Source: Tubulanus polymorphus
Taxonomy: Eukaryota > Nemertea > Palaeonemertea > Tubulaniformes > Tubulanidae
Length of the DNA: 64,000 bases
Reading direction: 5' to 3'
Assembly (NCBI RefSeq): GCF_964204645.1
Contig: NC_134029.1
Location: 2,489,001-2,553,000 of the forward strand
In this document: one piece after another, positions 32,228 through 43,800 of the stretch
How the letters are laid out: each line of letters begins with the position of its first letter
Numbering within the stretch: position 1 is the first letter of the stretch
The notes under the pieces: model-generated
Told to the model about the DNA's origin: nothing
The model's input: only the letters and a program-made list of their open reading frames with translations
The model's database searches: none
Position numbers and translations under genes: made by a program

Positions 32228-35200
32228 CACACATCATCATACGAATGTAAGCCTCAGGAAGATCGGGTTTTAACTGAGCTGTTGAAGCTGGCGGCCGTTT
32301 TCTGATCGGTCTCAGCGGATGTTCAGTCATATCAGCATCAGATTCCGATGTAGAATGAGCCGAAACATTCAAACCTTTCAATTTACGATCAGCTTTTCTC
32401 TGACACTCTGAATAACGAAATCAGTACATGTTTTACTAATAACAGGCATCAAGATTTATGCAATACTCCGAGTCAGTGTGGTAACCATAATATAAACTCC
32501 CACACTGAGAATAAAGAGTCCTTGAGCTAACATCTTCATCAACATTTCAACTCTATCCTAATAAGTCATCTTCAGAATCATATTTAACATTACCCTCATT
32601 GTCCCTATTTCTAACTTAAATTCACCCAAGTATTCCCGTAGATGACTATTAGGATACAGTCAAAAGCTCAAGGAAACATTTTGGACAAGGTTCAGTGTTT
32701 ATTTGTGAGAGAAAGTAAAATAATTACCTATTTTGTATAGATGTTCGTATATATTAACAGCTGGTCCAACCTTTGCGAAATCAATCAGACGAACATGAAC
32801 TAAACCACCAGGACTACATGCCACCTATTAGACAAGTACACAACTATATTCCACAACTCTGTTTCTCACAGGTTTTCTCGAAATGAAGTCACGATTACTA
32901 GTAAATGAGTTCTCACCACTTCGACCCTGAAAGTTTTGTCTTTCGTGAACGTTTCGAAGAAAGTCATCGATTCCCTTGAAAAGGTGGACAGTTCCTGACA
33001 TCCGATTGCGCACTTTACAGCCTTTAAACATAGAACAATACACTGCATCATTCTCGGCAGGTTAGGTGTAATTAACCCAGATATAACACCCACATCGATG
33101 ATCGTGTCAGGCATATCAGGAGTTAAATAGGATAACCACTTTTATTTCACTAGGCTTTTCCTTGACATGTATGTTGCTTTCCCTGACTTGATCTGCTAAC
33201 AATTCAATCAATTAACAGTCAAATTTGATAGACATAACAGAAACTGTTTGCTTTTATGCGTAATCTAGCAATCTCAACACATTTCCCTGACTTTTGGCTA
33301 TTTTCAACAAATTTCCCAGACTGTTTTAAAGAAAAGAAAATTACCCAACTTTTCACTGATTTCCAGGTAAAATGGCCACTCTGTTAATTGTGACAAGTTC
33401 TAAGACAAAATACAGATAGAGATTTCTGTTCTAAGAAAAACCTGGTGTAAGGCGGAGGTGGCGGTATATCATGGGTTCACTGTACCTGAAATGGCGCGAG
33501 ACCGACTAGAGGCATACACCTCAAATGTTCAATACGAACTCTTGCACTCGTTCCGTGATCCAAAAAACGAACTTTCACTTTCTGCAAAAACAAAATCGAT
33601 GGTTTCAAAATAGAGCAGCATCGAAAATTGAGAAATCAGATTTCATTGAGTTCAAAATTGAAAGCAACGTCAATGTCAAACTCATTTAAATAATCATCAA
33701 ATAAGTCATCAAATTACTGTTGCCACTAATTATGAGTCCCATTCAGATAACAACGTAGCCACACTCTGACTAGTGAAGTCATCTGTAATTTTCTGCATGA
33801 ATTTGTACTTCAATTTACTAAGAATCATTTACATCAACGATGACTTTGACAGTACGAAATATGAAATGAATACCGGGTATGTGAAACGAACCTCTGTTCT
33901 CTGGTCAATGTTTTCTAGTTGAGCCCGATACCACACTTTCTGAAACTGAGCCAATACGACAGTTCCTACCGATACTGTTATACACGGGCATGGCGAACTC
34001 TCACCCAGATTTCTGAGAATACCAGAAAAAAGACAAACATCAAACATGAACAAAATGAGTAAATTGCCTGACCCTTGACAAAAACTCGCTTATTAAATCA
34101 TAAGACCTCCTCAGAGGGGACTCTTTCTTCTTGCGCCAAAAATTCAAATTCCCTGACTTTTCCCTGATTTTCAAGAAAAGAGTTAGAATTCCCTCATCCG
34201 TGAAAACCCCGATTAAAGTGAGCATCTTACATCTTAAATATGACTGAATACGGTACTGCATCGTATGATTTCAATATCATAATAGGGGTGGGAATAAATA
34301 AACAATGATTGACAGCTCTTACTGAATCATTCCCTGTAACTGTTGAATTTCCTCTTCAGACCGGACACGATAATGACGCAGCCAAAATGTGCCATCACTG
34401 TGGAGATTGTTCGTTACTTTCGCCAAAAATGTGCAACCTACAATAAATTCACGTTAATCAACGTTTTGACTGATGTAGCAAGTTTTATAATCGATATTGG
34501 AACAACATGTAACACTAACCTGGAGTATAAACACCCGACCAATTGCACGTCTCCTCAGCTTTCATCAGCAATGCATTCATTTGTTCATCGCTCAGTTTAT
34601 TTTCAGTATACAACTCAGGTTTTATTTCAGGAGTTTTTTGTCTCAGTTTCTGTTGATTGTTAATCATAGACTGTTGTCTATTTAACTGATGTTGATCTCT
34701 TGCGGAATCCACTGTATCAGCACCACTCATATTGATAGTTTGATCTATAGCAGCAGTGCTCAAGTTGAAAGTTTGATCTGTATTGGCATTGCTCAAGTTG
34801 AAAGTTTGATCTGTATTAGGAGCGCTCATGTTGAAAGTTTCATCTGTATTTACTGCTTCAGGGATCGATGTTAAAACGCAATCATTTGACAAACTTGGCA
34901 CCGAATCTAAAATATTTTCAAATCACAATTGAACTTAAAGAAGAGGACAAAAGTTCTTAATGATGTTAAACCCCTAAATTGAAGCTTTTTACTGACCTGA
35001 GATATCTACATCTTTAGCAGTAACCCAATGATTGGACACATCAGCAGTAGAACTATCAGGAACACTTATAGGTTCAGCAGTAGAATCAGGTAAAACTGAT
35101 TGATGAGCAACAGATGGAACTGGTTGAATTATACAGGACGATTTGGTGCAAGACTCTCTGCTATCAGGCTCACAGTACTCCCGCCTATCAGGCTCACAGG

Positions 35201-38000
35201 ACTCCTCGCTACCCAGCTCACAGGAGTCTCTGCTATCAGGCTCACAGGACTCCCGCCTATCAGGCTCACAGGAGTCTCTGCTACCCAGCTTGCAGGAGTC
35301 TCTGCTATCTGGCTCACAGGAGTCTCTGCTATCTGGCTCACAGGAGTCTCTGCTATCTGGCTCACAGGACTTCTGGCTATCTGGCTCACAGGACTCTCTG
35401 CTACCAAGCTCACAGGAGTCTCTGCTATCAGGCTCACAGGTATCCATGCTATCTGGCTCACGGGTATCCATGTTATCTGGCTCACCAGACTCTCTGCTAT
35501 CTGGCTGACAGATGTCCTTGCTAACTACCCTCCAGGTCTCACTGCTAGCTACCTCACAGGTATCTATGCTATCTGGCTCACAGGACTTCCAGCTATCTGG
35601 CTCACAGGTCTCCCTGCTGTCCTCAAAGATCTCCCCGCGAACTGGCTCTACGCACGTTTCATTACGAGCATCGTGGTAAATATCCACAGCCGTATTTTCA
35701 CCACCATCAACACTATCAGTCTCTAAAACTGGTGAGGATAACGTGAGACCTTCCTGTAATGAGAGGAAGAAAAAAATACAACTACTGCTATGTGAATCAT
35801 TATTATATCAAAATCTTAAAAATCTAGCGATATAGAATCAGATAACCTGTATAGATTAGCGGGGTAATGCTATCATTTGGTCGAAGTGCAACTTAGTACT
35901 TACTATTTCCATTGCTTTTTTTATGATATCTTCGACGAATTTAGCAATTTTTGCATCGACTTCACCTTCATCAATACTCGAGCAATCTGGAGTCTTGACA
36001 CAGATATTTGGAGGAGTATCCAATGAGACAGCAGCACGTTCATTACGATAATCCATCTTCTCACTCGAGACTTCAGAAACATCGATATCTCGTTCGGGCA
36101 GACGGGTGTAATCTACCGATATCTCATTATGGACCTGGACCAGTAAACCGGAGTTGGTTTGCTCCGAGCTCGCAGTATCTGTTGGAGTATCAGTCACTCC
36201 GGAGGATGTCATCAGATTCTGATTACTGTGTAAATATGCATCACTCTGCATCAATACGTTCACAGCTTCTTCCATTATATCCGAAACTATAGATGATGAG
36301 GAAGCGTTTATTTGATCCTCATGAGTAGTAGAATCACTCACACGTCGAGTGCTATCAGCGTGCTGCTGTCCTGACGTTGTCGCGCTATCAGTATATTCTC
36401 TAATGATATTAGATATGGCTTTTTGAACCTCCAAGTCGGCGACTTCCACAGCAGCTTGCGTTTTATAATTGAGTTTTTTGCTGATATTTCCATTATTATC
36501 GATGAGAGACCCGCGTTGTAGAATGCTGATCGGTTGCGCAATGTCAGCTGAGGTCACTGTGTGTACGATAACAGGGTCAGTAAAATCACCGGATCCTGAA
36601 TTGACTGTTATTTCTTTATCATCAGTTACAGTTTGAGGAGTATTATCAGGAAGAGTTGTGCAGTCCGGTTGTTCTTCGTGTTTCTACAAATATAATCAAA
36701 CAATGAGCAACTGCAAATTCTACTCTCATCTTCTGGGTTCAATTTCTTCTACAAATCTGTTAAAATTGAATGAACTTTTTTTTACAATAAATCAATTATC
36801 AATAAAACCTATTTCAATCACAGAGTAGAAAAATGAATTCGAAGTATATTTGCCGAAAAGTTCAGTTCAAAGTTTATTGATAATGGTCTAATTTTGATGT
36901 TAGACTGGTAGCTTGTCACTTCAACTGGTGAGATAGTTAGTGTCACAAGTCACTGTTATGTTAAAACAAATCAAGAAACTTTGAAGTTCAAATTGACATC
37001 ACAATTTTTACCTCTATTTGATTGTCCTCTTTAATAGTAACGGCATCATCTGAAATAAAGATGTAACTTCATTAAGTGAGAACCACAAATTTAAACAAAA
37101 TACATTCTTTAAAATGATTGACACGAGAAGCAGAACTTACTGTCATATTCAGCTTTAATGCGAGTCAATTTCAAAATTCGACCATCACAGTTGTAATGTT
37201 GAAATTGTTCCATACGTAGATCACATTCATGGTCAGTATGATATCGAATGAAACAAGCCCCTGGTCTGTTTCAAATCATAAAACACATTCAAATAGTTTC
37301 ATTTTTTGGATTACCGGGTTACTGATACAGGTATTAATCTACTGTCTGCACCCTCACCCCTCAGACAACCAACTGTCTGCACCCTCACCCCTCAGACCAC
37401 CAACTGTCTGCACCCTCACTCCTCAGACCACCAACTGTCTGCACCCTCACTCCTCAGACCACCAACTGTCTGCACCCTCACCCCTCAGACCACCAACTGT
37501 CTGCACCCTCACTCCTCAGACCACCAACTGTCTGCACCCTCACCCCTCAGACAACCAACTGTCTGCACCCTCACCCCTCAGACCACCACCTGTCTGCACC
37601 CTCACCCCTCAGACCACCAACTGTCTGCACCCTCAACCCTCATCCTTTCAAGACTTCCGAGATTTGGCCCAAGACATTTTTAATTATCATGGAATTTCAA
37701 TTGGCTTTTCGTTTCGCCACATAGACATGGTTTTATCATTACAGATGGTAAATCAGATTGTACAGATGATTATCTGAGGATGTACAAGGCACAGGCAGCA
37801 GATTGACATCGATATCTCAACGATAAAATCACCACCCAATACTTACGGCTTCTTCTGTATTCTAGATCCTCTTCTGTCCGGTTTTTTCTGATAGCTCAAC
37901 CATATATCAACAGCGTCGGGGAATAATTCAGCAGCTCGCTGATTATCAAATGAAGGTGGTAAATTCCTGATAACTATACCCGGCAGCTTCTTATAATCAA
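30129..38000 (-). CDS. RRM - Tudor - five CCHC zinc knuckle protein (5' end not found)
   Basis: Fifteen minus-strand exons with GT-AG ends and consistent phase: 38000-37847, 37265-37141, 37049-37012, 36683-35904, 35753-34997, 34906-34520, 34437-34323, 34012-33892, 33581-33486, 33042-32917, 32824-32728, 32407-32144, 32070-30973, 30886-30790, 30537-30129; about 1554 residues. An RRM comes first (IVIRNLPP as RNP2, PPGACFIRY as RNP1). Low-complexity repeat regions follow, then an extended Tudor domain (~747-932; 'VGTVVLAQFQKVWYRAQLE', 'KVKVRFLDHG'), a polyQ tract, more repeats and five CxxCx4Hx4C knuckles. RRM plus Tudor resembles TDRD10; the knuckles do not. AATAAA (30107-30102, minus) is 22 bp past the stop. 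The first exon starts in mid-codon, so upstream coding sequence is missing; it may be the 3' part of the gene at 39041-45923. Role in germline RNA granules is inferred. Confidence 0.85.
31160..31410 (-). repeat. 24-bp coding minisatellite (TDPHRPAS repeats)
   Basis: About ten to eleven head-to-tail copies of a 24-bp unit encode the octapeptide TDPHRPAS (variants TEPHRPAS, TDPHRPAF) within exon 32070-30973 of the RRM-Tudor-knuckle gene. Unit length is a multiple of three, so copy-number change keeps the frame. Copies are nearly identical at the DNA level. Confidence 0.95.
31490..31770 (-). repeat. Degenerate coding repeat (GSSWQPAS / HHGD)
   Basis: In the same exon the protein repeats a ~15-17-residue unit of the type 'GSSWQPASYNQYHHGDT', at least five times with substitutions. 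The content (Tyr, Trp, Gln, Ser, His, Arg) is that of a disordered, phase-separation-prone segment; that function is inference. Confidence 0.8.
33130..33385. repeat. Interspersed repeat copy in Tudor-gene intron (copy 1)
   Basis: Shares long similar phrases with 42970-43213: 'AATCTAGCAAT', 'ATTTCCCTGACTT', 'AATTTCCCA' and 'TGATTTCCAGGTAA', in the same order and orientation, over about 230-250 bp. Phrases such as TCAGGGAA and CTGGAAATCA also occur at ~34140-34200. Probably copies of one SINE-like or MITE-like family. Confidence 0.7.
34735..34850 (-). repeat. ~36-bp coding repeat (NTDQTFNLS)
   Basis: Exon 34906-34520 encodes four successive variants of a 12-residue unit: 'NTDETFNMSAP', 'NTDQTFNLSNA', 'NTDQTFNLSTA', 'AIDQTINMSGA'. 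DNA copies are close to identical, e.g. 'AAGTTGAAAGTTTGATCTGT' on the plus strand recurs. Confidence 0.85.
35155..35620 (-). repeat. 24-bp coding minisatellite (CEPDSRDS repeats)
   Basis: About nineteen units of 24 bp encode an octapeptide of the type SCEPDSRD (variants SCELGSRE, TCEPDSMD, SCEPDRRE). The plus strand reads 'CTATCTGGCTCACAGGAGTC' over and over. Because the unit is a multiple of three and stop-free in several frames, long spurious ORFs appear on both strands; only the minus frame continuous with exon 35753-34997 is supported. Cysteine recurs at fixed eight-residue spacing. Confidence 0.95.
37341..37640. repeat. 31-bp intronic minisatellite
   Basis: Nine to ten copies of a 31-bp unit, 'CTGTCTGCACCCTCACCCCT' plus 'CAGACCACCAA', in the intron between exons 38000-37847 and 37265-37141. 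Copies differ at one or two positions (CACCCC/CACTCC, ACCACC/ACAACC). The period is not a multiple of three; the plus-strand ORF across it is a by-product. Confidence 0.95.
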
Positions 38001-39040
38001 CTACAATAGAAAATTATCTCAGTAACCTGCAGTGTATGTTATTCTTTGTGCATCTTTTTGAGTATCAGGATAATTGCCACACATTTTTCATCAACTAAAT
38101 CCTTTATAATCTTTGGAATGAAGTACAACCAACGGTTCACCTTGATACTAACTACTAATTCTAAAGCCTACTTCACTAATCTAAGTAAATAAGTGTACAG
38201 CTTAATACTGTAGGACTAATTGATTGATTTGTCTTATTCTGCTAAAGTATCACCAAAAATAATATTCTGCTTTATACATCTATACTTAACAAAAATATGA
38301 ATGAATTTCAAAGTGAAGTTGTTTTTAGTTATATTCAAAGAATGAAGCTGGCCTTCTTGAGAATAATGAGGGAGGGCAGTTGTCCTTCATGTATTATTTT
38401 GACGTCATTTCTACGGTTTTTATTTCATGCAACTGTTGAGTCATGAGGTATATATACTACTTGACGAGTGACATCAGGCAGTTTGTTCTATTGTAGTGCG
38501 TAACCACCATCAATCAAGTGTATGACAAGTTATATTGTCGTGTCTGTCATGTCTCCTCAGTCTATCGGATATTTCTGACCATAACATCAAATTACCGACT
38601 TGCCTTAGAACTTCTGGATCCAGTTCCTTGATTCTGAATATTTGAGTTATGTTATTTATCGAATATGAACAATTTTCATAAGAGTCTAACTATGGAACTA
38701 TGAAACTGGTCCTGTGGTCACGTGAATGTGTTCATTCAAAGACAAGAACAAAAACACAAATAATTGGTTTTATATGGATTCTTGTTTATTATATTATAGC
38801 AAAAAGCACAGATTTCAATAATCTGCTGTAAATATTTACAGTCACTTGAATTATTACATACTTCGTCTCTCTACACATTTGCGACACTAGTTTTCTAATT
38901 AGTTCATTCTATTAAATCATTTATTCATTTTCTATGTTACATTTATTCATTTTCTATGTTAAGTACATTTTATTGTCATTAGTCTAACAAGCTTACAACT
39001 GATTCATATGCATATAGGCTGGTGCAGCACCTGATGTAGA
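38001..39040. other. Interval between transposase exon and RRM exon; no exon found
   Basis: On the minus strand this holds the 3' UTR of the transposase-containing transcript: AATAAA complements occur at 38785-38790 and in a short tandem duplication 'ATTTATTCATTTTCTATGTT' at about 38918-38960. I searched for a first exon of the RRM gene (an ATG followed by a donor in phase 1) and found none that works with a normal intron length. Confidence 0.55.
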
Positions 39041-40896
39041 TCACAGATTCAGATGCATGATTTGATTAGTTTGCGAATGCGTTGTTTGATGCGTAGGAGG
39101 CTGGTGCAGCACCTGCTGATGCTGCTGCTGCTGCTGCTGCATGTGGTTAGCGTTATGTTGTGTGTTGATATGAGTAACGGGAGGATGAGGAGAATGCATC
39201 GGCGATGGATGTTGCTGCTGCTGATGCTGTTGTTGATGATGCTGCTGCTGCTGCTGCTGCTGCTGGTGTGATACAGGATGACTCATCAGCATCGACTGTC
39301 CACCAGCGGGTGCTATATTAACCGGTTGATAGTGAGGATGTATGATAGTGGCGGTCATCGTGACCGGCGTGTGCAGTAACCCGGCCTGTAAATACCCATC
39401 ACGGACGACGTCCACTTTCTGACTGGTTCTCTCGTGGACGGCCATCAACCACATCGCGTGAACCGGCTTCAGAACGTTCATACGTAGATCGACATTAACC
39501 GCTTCCATACGAGCGACCGTCTGATCGCCGTTATGATACATCTGCTGTTCTAACTGTTTAACCATCTGCTGTAAATACCACGTATGAAAACATTCGCGTA
39601 GATCGTCTTTATAATGTTTGACGACCGTTAAATCGATCGGTTGTAGTTTATCGGCGACCTGCGACGGTACGAACACGACGTAGATCGCGTGCTGTCGTAG
39701 TCGTTCTAACAGACCGTCGCCGCGGAACGGTTTATTAACGTCGAACACGGCCAGCGACGGATGATCGGGAACTAACCCCTGAACGTATCGTTGGTGTCGT
39801 ACGTACGGTACGATCACGTTATCTACGAACTGATACAACGTCGTCTCGTCGGCTTCGTGATTCTCAGAGTGCGTTATATGCCAACCGTTCGGGAAGTTCA
39901 CGTTCGGGTGACACTTATCGGTTTTACCGCCGTAGATCACCTGCGGCGGTAACAAACACCCGGACATCGTTACGGCTAACATCACCGATATCTGACGTTT
40001 ATCCTCGTGGTTGCTGTGATTGACGATAATCGGGGCAGAGTTGGCGTCGTTTTGAGGAACGGTCCAGTCGTTTCCCGGTACGAGATTCAGAGGAATCATA
40101 TCCCAGTTTATAACGAGCGTTTCCGGGATGTTATTCTCTTGCATACACGACCGGACGCCGACGATAAACGACGTTCGCACCGCCTCGAAATCCTCCGGTA
40201 ATTGTTTCGCCGGTTTTTTCTTGTTATCCTTCGCGCCGCGGTGTTTCACGAACCCCATACGCTGCAGGAACGACTTCGCCCACGACATCGTCACGTTTAT
40301 CGGTCCGCCGTATTGCGATAAACTCGTCTTATCGAACTTCGTGATGATTCCCTCGGCGGCGGCCATGACGGTACGAGCGTTCACGACGCCTCCGCTCGCG
40401 TGCGTCTTCTTCACCCATTCCTGAACCATCACGTCGTAGTTGCCAAGTCGAAGCGGTTGACCTCGTTGCCCCTTCGGTAGCGTGTTCACGTCCGTACTGT
40501 CTTTAGCTTTAGCCACCAGTCTCAGATACGTTGATTTCATGTGTCTCACCGTGCTATCGCTGATAGTTTTACCCAATTCGCGGCTGTATATTTTCACCGT
40601 TCGCGGTATGCCGACGTCCAGAGCCGATTTCGCGATCTTCGCTCTCAGCTCGTCCGAGTAATAATTGTACTCTCCTCGTTTACGCTTGGCGCCGCTGGTT
40701 TCTAAAGCTCGTTTCACGCTGTCGTTCGCCGCTTGCATCATCGTATCTGAATCGATATCGACTGATTTATCCGCTTCCTCCGACGCTTGTTTCTTCGGTT
40801 CATCGAAAGACGAACTCAGTTCCTCGTCTAACTCGGCCTGACGAGCCGCAGCTTGCTCCCGGCGAGCGCTCTGACGCGTTTTCTGTCTCGTTCGAC
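39041..40896 (-). mobile_element. Transposase-derived exon, pogo/Tigger-type DDD (DD35D)
   Basis: The exon encodes 618 residues: a lysine/arginine-rich start, a psq-like helix-turn-helix ('YSDELRAKIAKSALDVG' … 'SDSTVRHMKS'), a CENP-B-type second DNA-binding region ('GNYDVMVQEWVKKTHASGG' … 'SWAKSFLQRMGF'), and a DDE_1 catalytic core. Three acidic residues are kept: Asp in NWDMIP (741 of the fusion), Asp in FDVNKPF (861) and Asp in LQPIDL (897), the last pair 35 residues apart. A glutamine/histidine-rich tail follows (polyQ at ~39120-39265). The frame is intact. No terminal inverted repeats were seen around it. The acceptor at 40897-40898 has a good pyrimidine tract (CTTTTCATTGCAG); an ATG at 40924 just before it could start a stand-alone protein. 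Confidence 0.85.
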
Positions 40897-43800
40897 CTGC
40901 AATGAAAAGACTTTTTATTTTCAATTCTGATATGATATCTTACATATTTCTGCTCCGTTCATAAAGGAATCAGGACTCCGAGCCTTGCGCAACAATGACT
41001 CGGTTACACAGTCGGATGTATAGGTGAGAATTTAATCGACTTTAATTTTTTATCCACTTTGAAACTGAGTTCAGGTACAGTGAAAGCCTTCTAAAATGCA
41101 ACTGTTGAGACCGATGAAAAACATGGTGTTATAACCAATTTGGCTTTAGAAAGAATTGGCATTTACATTGAATTTGAGTGAGATTGAGTAAATTCATTCC
41201 CTGAAAATGTTGGTATTTAAAAGGGTGACGTTGTAACGGACTTTGACTGTGTATCGAGTATAATTAAGTAAGTCAAAATTTCTTATAAAACATCATTATA
41301 TGAAATGTTCATTCCCCATTGGGGACGTTGAGAGCACACAAAACATGGCTAGAAGAGGCCTAGGATAGGTATAAATCTGAGAGTGACCTGAACGAGGATT
41401 TGAATGACGCTGAATGCACATACCTGTACGAAACAGCTTTTAGTCTTCATCACTTTATGTTTCCCCCACCAGGTGGACGCACGCTTCTCGAGATTGATTG
41501 ACTACATATTTTCTCATTAATTTGCGACTCCTTTCAAAAGAACATTTTTCAACGGAACTCAAACCCGAAATAATACGCCGGTCATTTTTTTCTTGTTTTA
41601 ATTTGGAAATTCACAAAATACAACATACAAAATACAGAGGGTTTTTTCGTTTCAAAATTCATGATTTTTCATATTAGATCTTGTCAGAACTACCGGTAAA
41701 TATTCACATGCCAAAACTTATTTTAGGGAGGTGATGAAATCCAGACAACCAGCCATGTCTGCACTCCACATTTTCAAAATAATGATGTTTTAGAAGGACT
41801 ATTACAACAATCAGTTAATATATTATACCACACAGGGAGGAGTAGGAAGGAGGAAAGAGGGAGCCGGGAGGGTACAGTTCCAGTTAAGAAATATTAGAAG
41901 GCATCTAAAAGAAAAGGTTATTTCTCGAATGAAGCATAAGAAAGATTTTCCAAGAGAATAAATAAGTTTGTAGGTCCTTGAAATGGAAGGCAGGGAAATA
42001 CACTTTAAGTCCATCCACCTTGGAGTTATAGTGAAGAGTGAATATTCTACCTCTAGTTCTACGCCGAGCGGCTGAAGGTCTATCATCATCCTGCGAATGT
42101 CCCGGGGAACCCATCGTATCAAACGCTTGTGGATTCTCAACGAGGCGATAATCGCGACACGCGATCGTATGCTCTTCTTTAGGCTTCGATTGAAATTCTT
42201 GAACTAGAAAATTCACGTAATAAAAATATTGATTGTATCTTCTCATCAATGTAGTCTAACTGATGTGAAAATGTAATCTATCTTTAGGGAGGAATGAGTG
42301 AAATTATTACTTTTGTTTTCCATGAGGTCATTAAGACAATCAGGTAAGGCAACACCTTGTGTATTGAGGAATCGGAATTCAGCGTGATAAACAGGCATCC
42401 CGTTATCATCAGCCACCTACAAACAATCAATTACAGTCTGTTAATACACTTTCAATCCAATAACTTAATAAAAACCCTCCACATTGTCGGGAATGAAAAA
42501 TGGAGTTCTGTTTTAACCATTCATTCAAATCGAAAAAATGTTGAACCAGCTCGAAATTAAATTGTCATTACTCCGAAATAAAATACTAAATTAATACCTT
42601 TGAGAGAATTTTACATTGAAGTAATTTATTTTTGACGAGGTCATTGAATTCCCAGCGAATTTGTCGATCGAGGTCTTCTTTAGATGTCTCACTCAACGAA
42701 CAGCAAAACGCCTTTAAAAAATATTTAACGATTTGATCAAAACTCATAAATAAACCATGAAAAGATGAAAATAGAGATTTGATTTTTGTGGTAATCAATA
42801 CTGACCTGATACGGTAAATTAGACACGATATCATCTCTGAACGGAAACACTTTATCCAGTGGAATTTCGGCGTTGTTTCCGAAATCTAAAAACCTCACAA
42901 GAGCCAAACTCTACAACAAAGAAATATATACCAGAGATTTCATCTAGATTTTAACCCAGTAGATCATCAGGGTAGCCACTTTAATTTAACTTGCTTATTC
43001 CCTGACTATTCACTGACATGCTAAGTTTTTCCCTGACCTGATCTGCCCAGATCCAATCCACTAACACAGTCAAATATGTAAGACATAGATGGAAACTATT
43101 TGATTTTTCACGCAATCTAGCAATTTCATCAAATTTCCCTGACTTATTGCTTTTTTACAATTTCCCAAACTTTTTTTAAGAAATGAAATTTTTCCGTGAT
43201 TTCCAGGTAACTCGACGTACCTTCTCCTGAGAGACTTTACAAACGAGGCCGCGGTACCAACGTTTATCTTTCTCGTTCTGCGCAAAACACAATGAATCGA
43301 TTTCAGGAACTTTAGACGAGTCGCCGTAAGAAATCCAATCACTACTCGTTAACCACGAACACCTAACGAATAACAATTTCAGTTATAAATACCAGTAGCA
43401 TAATAGAACGATAACCACACTCAAACGTGGTGAACGGATAATAAGATAAAAACCCACTATCTACAGATTAAAAGAATTTAAAAAGAAGAAATTTATTAAT
43501 TCGAACAATCTAAAAGAAATATATATTAGATATATTTTAGATTGTTTGAATTAATAAATTTCTTGTTTTTAAATTCTTTTAATTTGTAGATAGTGGGTTT
43601 TTATCTTAATACCAGTAGCCTTTTTATTAAAAACACGATGAAAGCTACATATCACACACACTTCATAATTAATCATTGATAACACGTATTGAAATGTAAA
43701 CTCACCTGATTTCATAATTCACGTGTAAAAGTCCTGTATAGATTTCTTTCTCTAATTCGGGATGAACCCAGAAATAACCGTTCGGGTTCATCAAATTAGC

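Noticed and set aside
35155-35620. CRISPR-like array of regular repeats
   Set aside because: Units are contiguous without unique spacers, lie in a coding exon and the genome is eukaryotic.
35100-35726. Long plus-strand ORFs across the 24-bp repeat (three overlapping frames)
   Set aside because: They arise because a stop-free 24-bp unit is repeated. Only the minus frame continues into flanking exons with correct splice phases.
37229-37777. 182-codon plus-strand ORF of Pro/His/Thr/Cys repeats
   Set aside because: It is the translation of the 31-bp intronic minisatellite, which stays open in all frames because 93 bp returns to frame; it lacks flanking gene structure.
38001-38090. Possible first exon (MCGNYPDTQ…) for the RRM gene in the right phase
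   Set aside because: It would need a 26-bp intron before the acceptor at 38001, too short for normal splicing; reading through meets a stop.
40897-40924. ATG at 40924 as the true start of an independent transposase gene
   Set aside because: The extra residues (MKIKSLFIA) are encoded by the polypyrimidine tract and AG of a strong acceptor, so an intron end is more likely. Not fully excluded.
41823-42249. Intron-retained C-terminus after Tudor exon 42203-42051
   Set aside because: Reading through the donor adds ~48 unremarkable residues to a stop. The donor (G|GTAGAA) is usable and the in-frame downstream exon is a better continuation; kept as a possible minor end.
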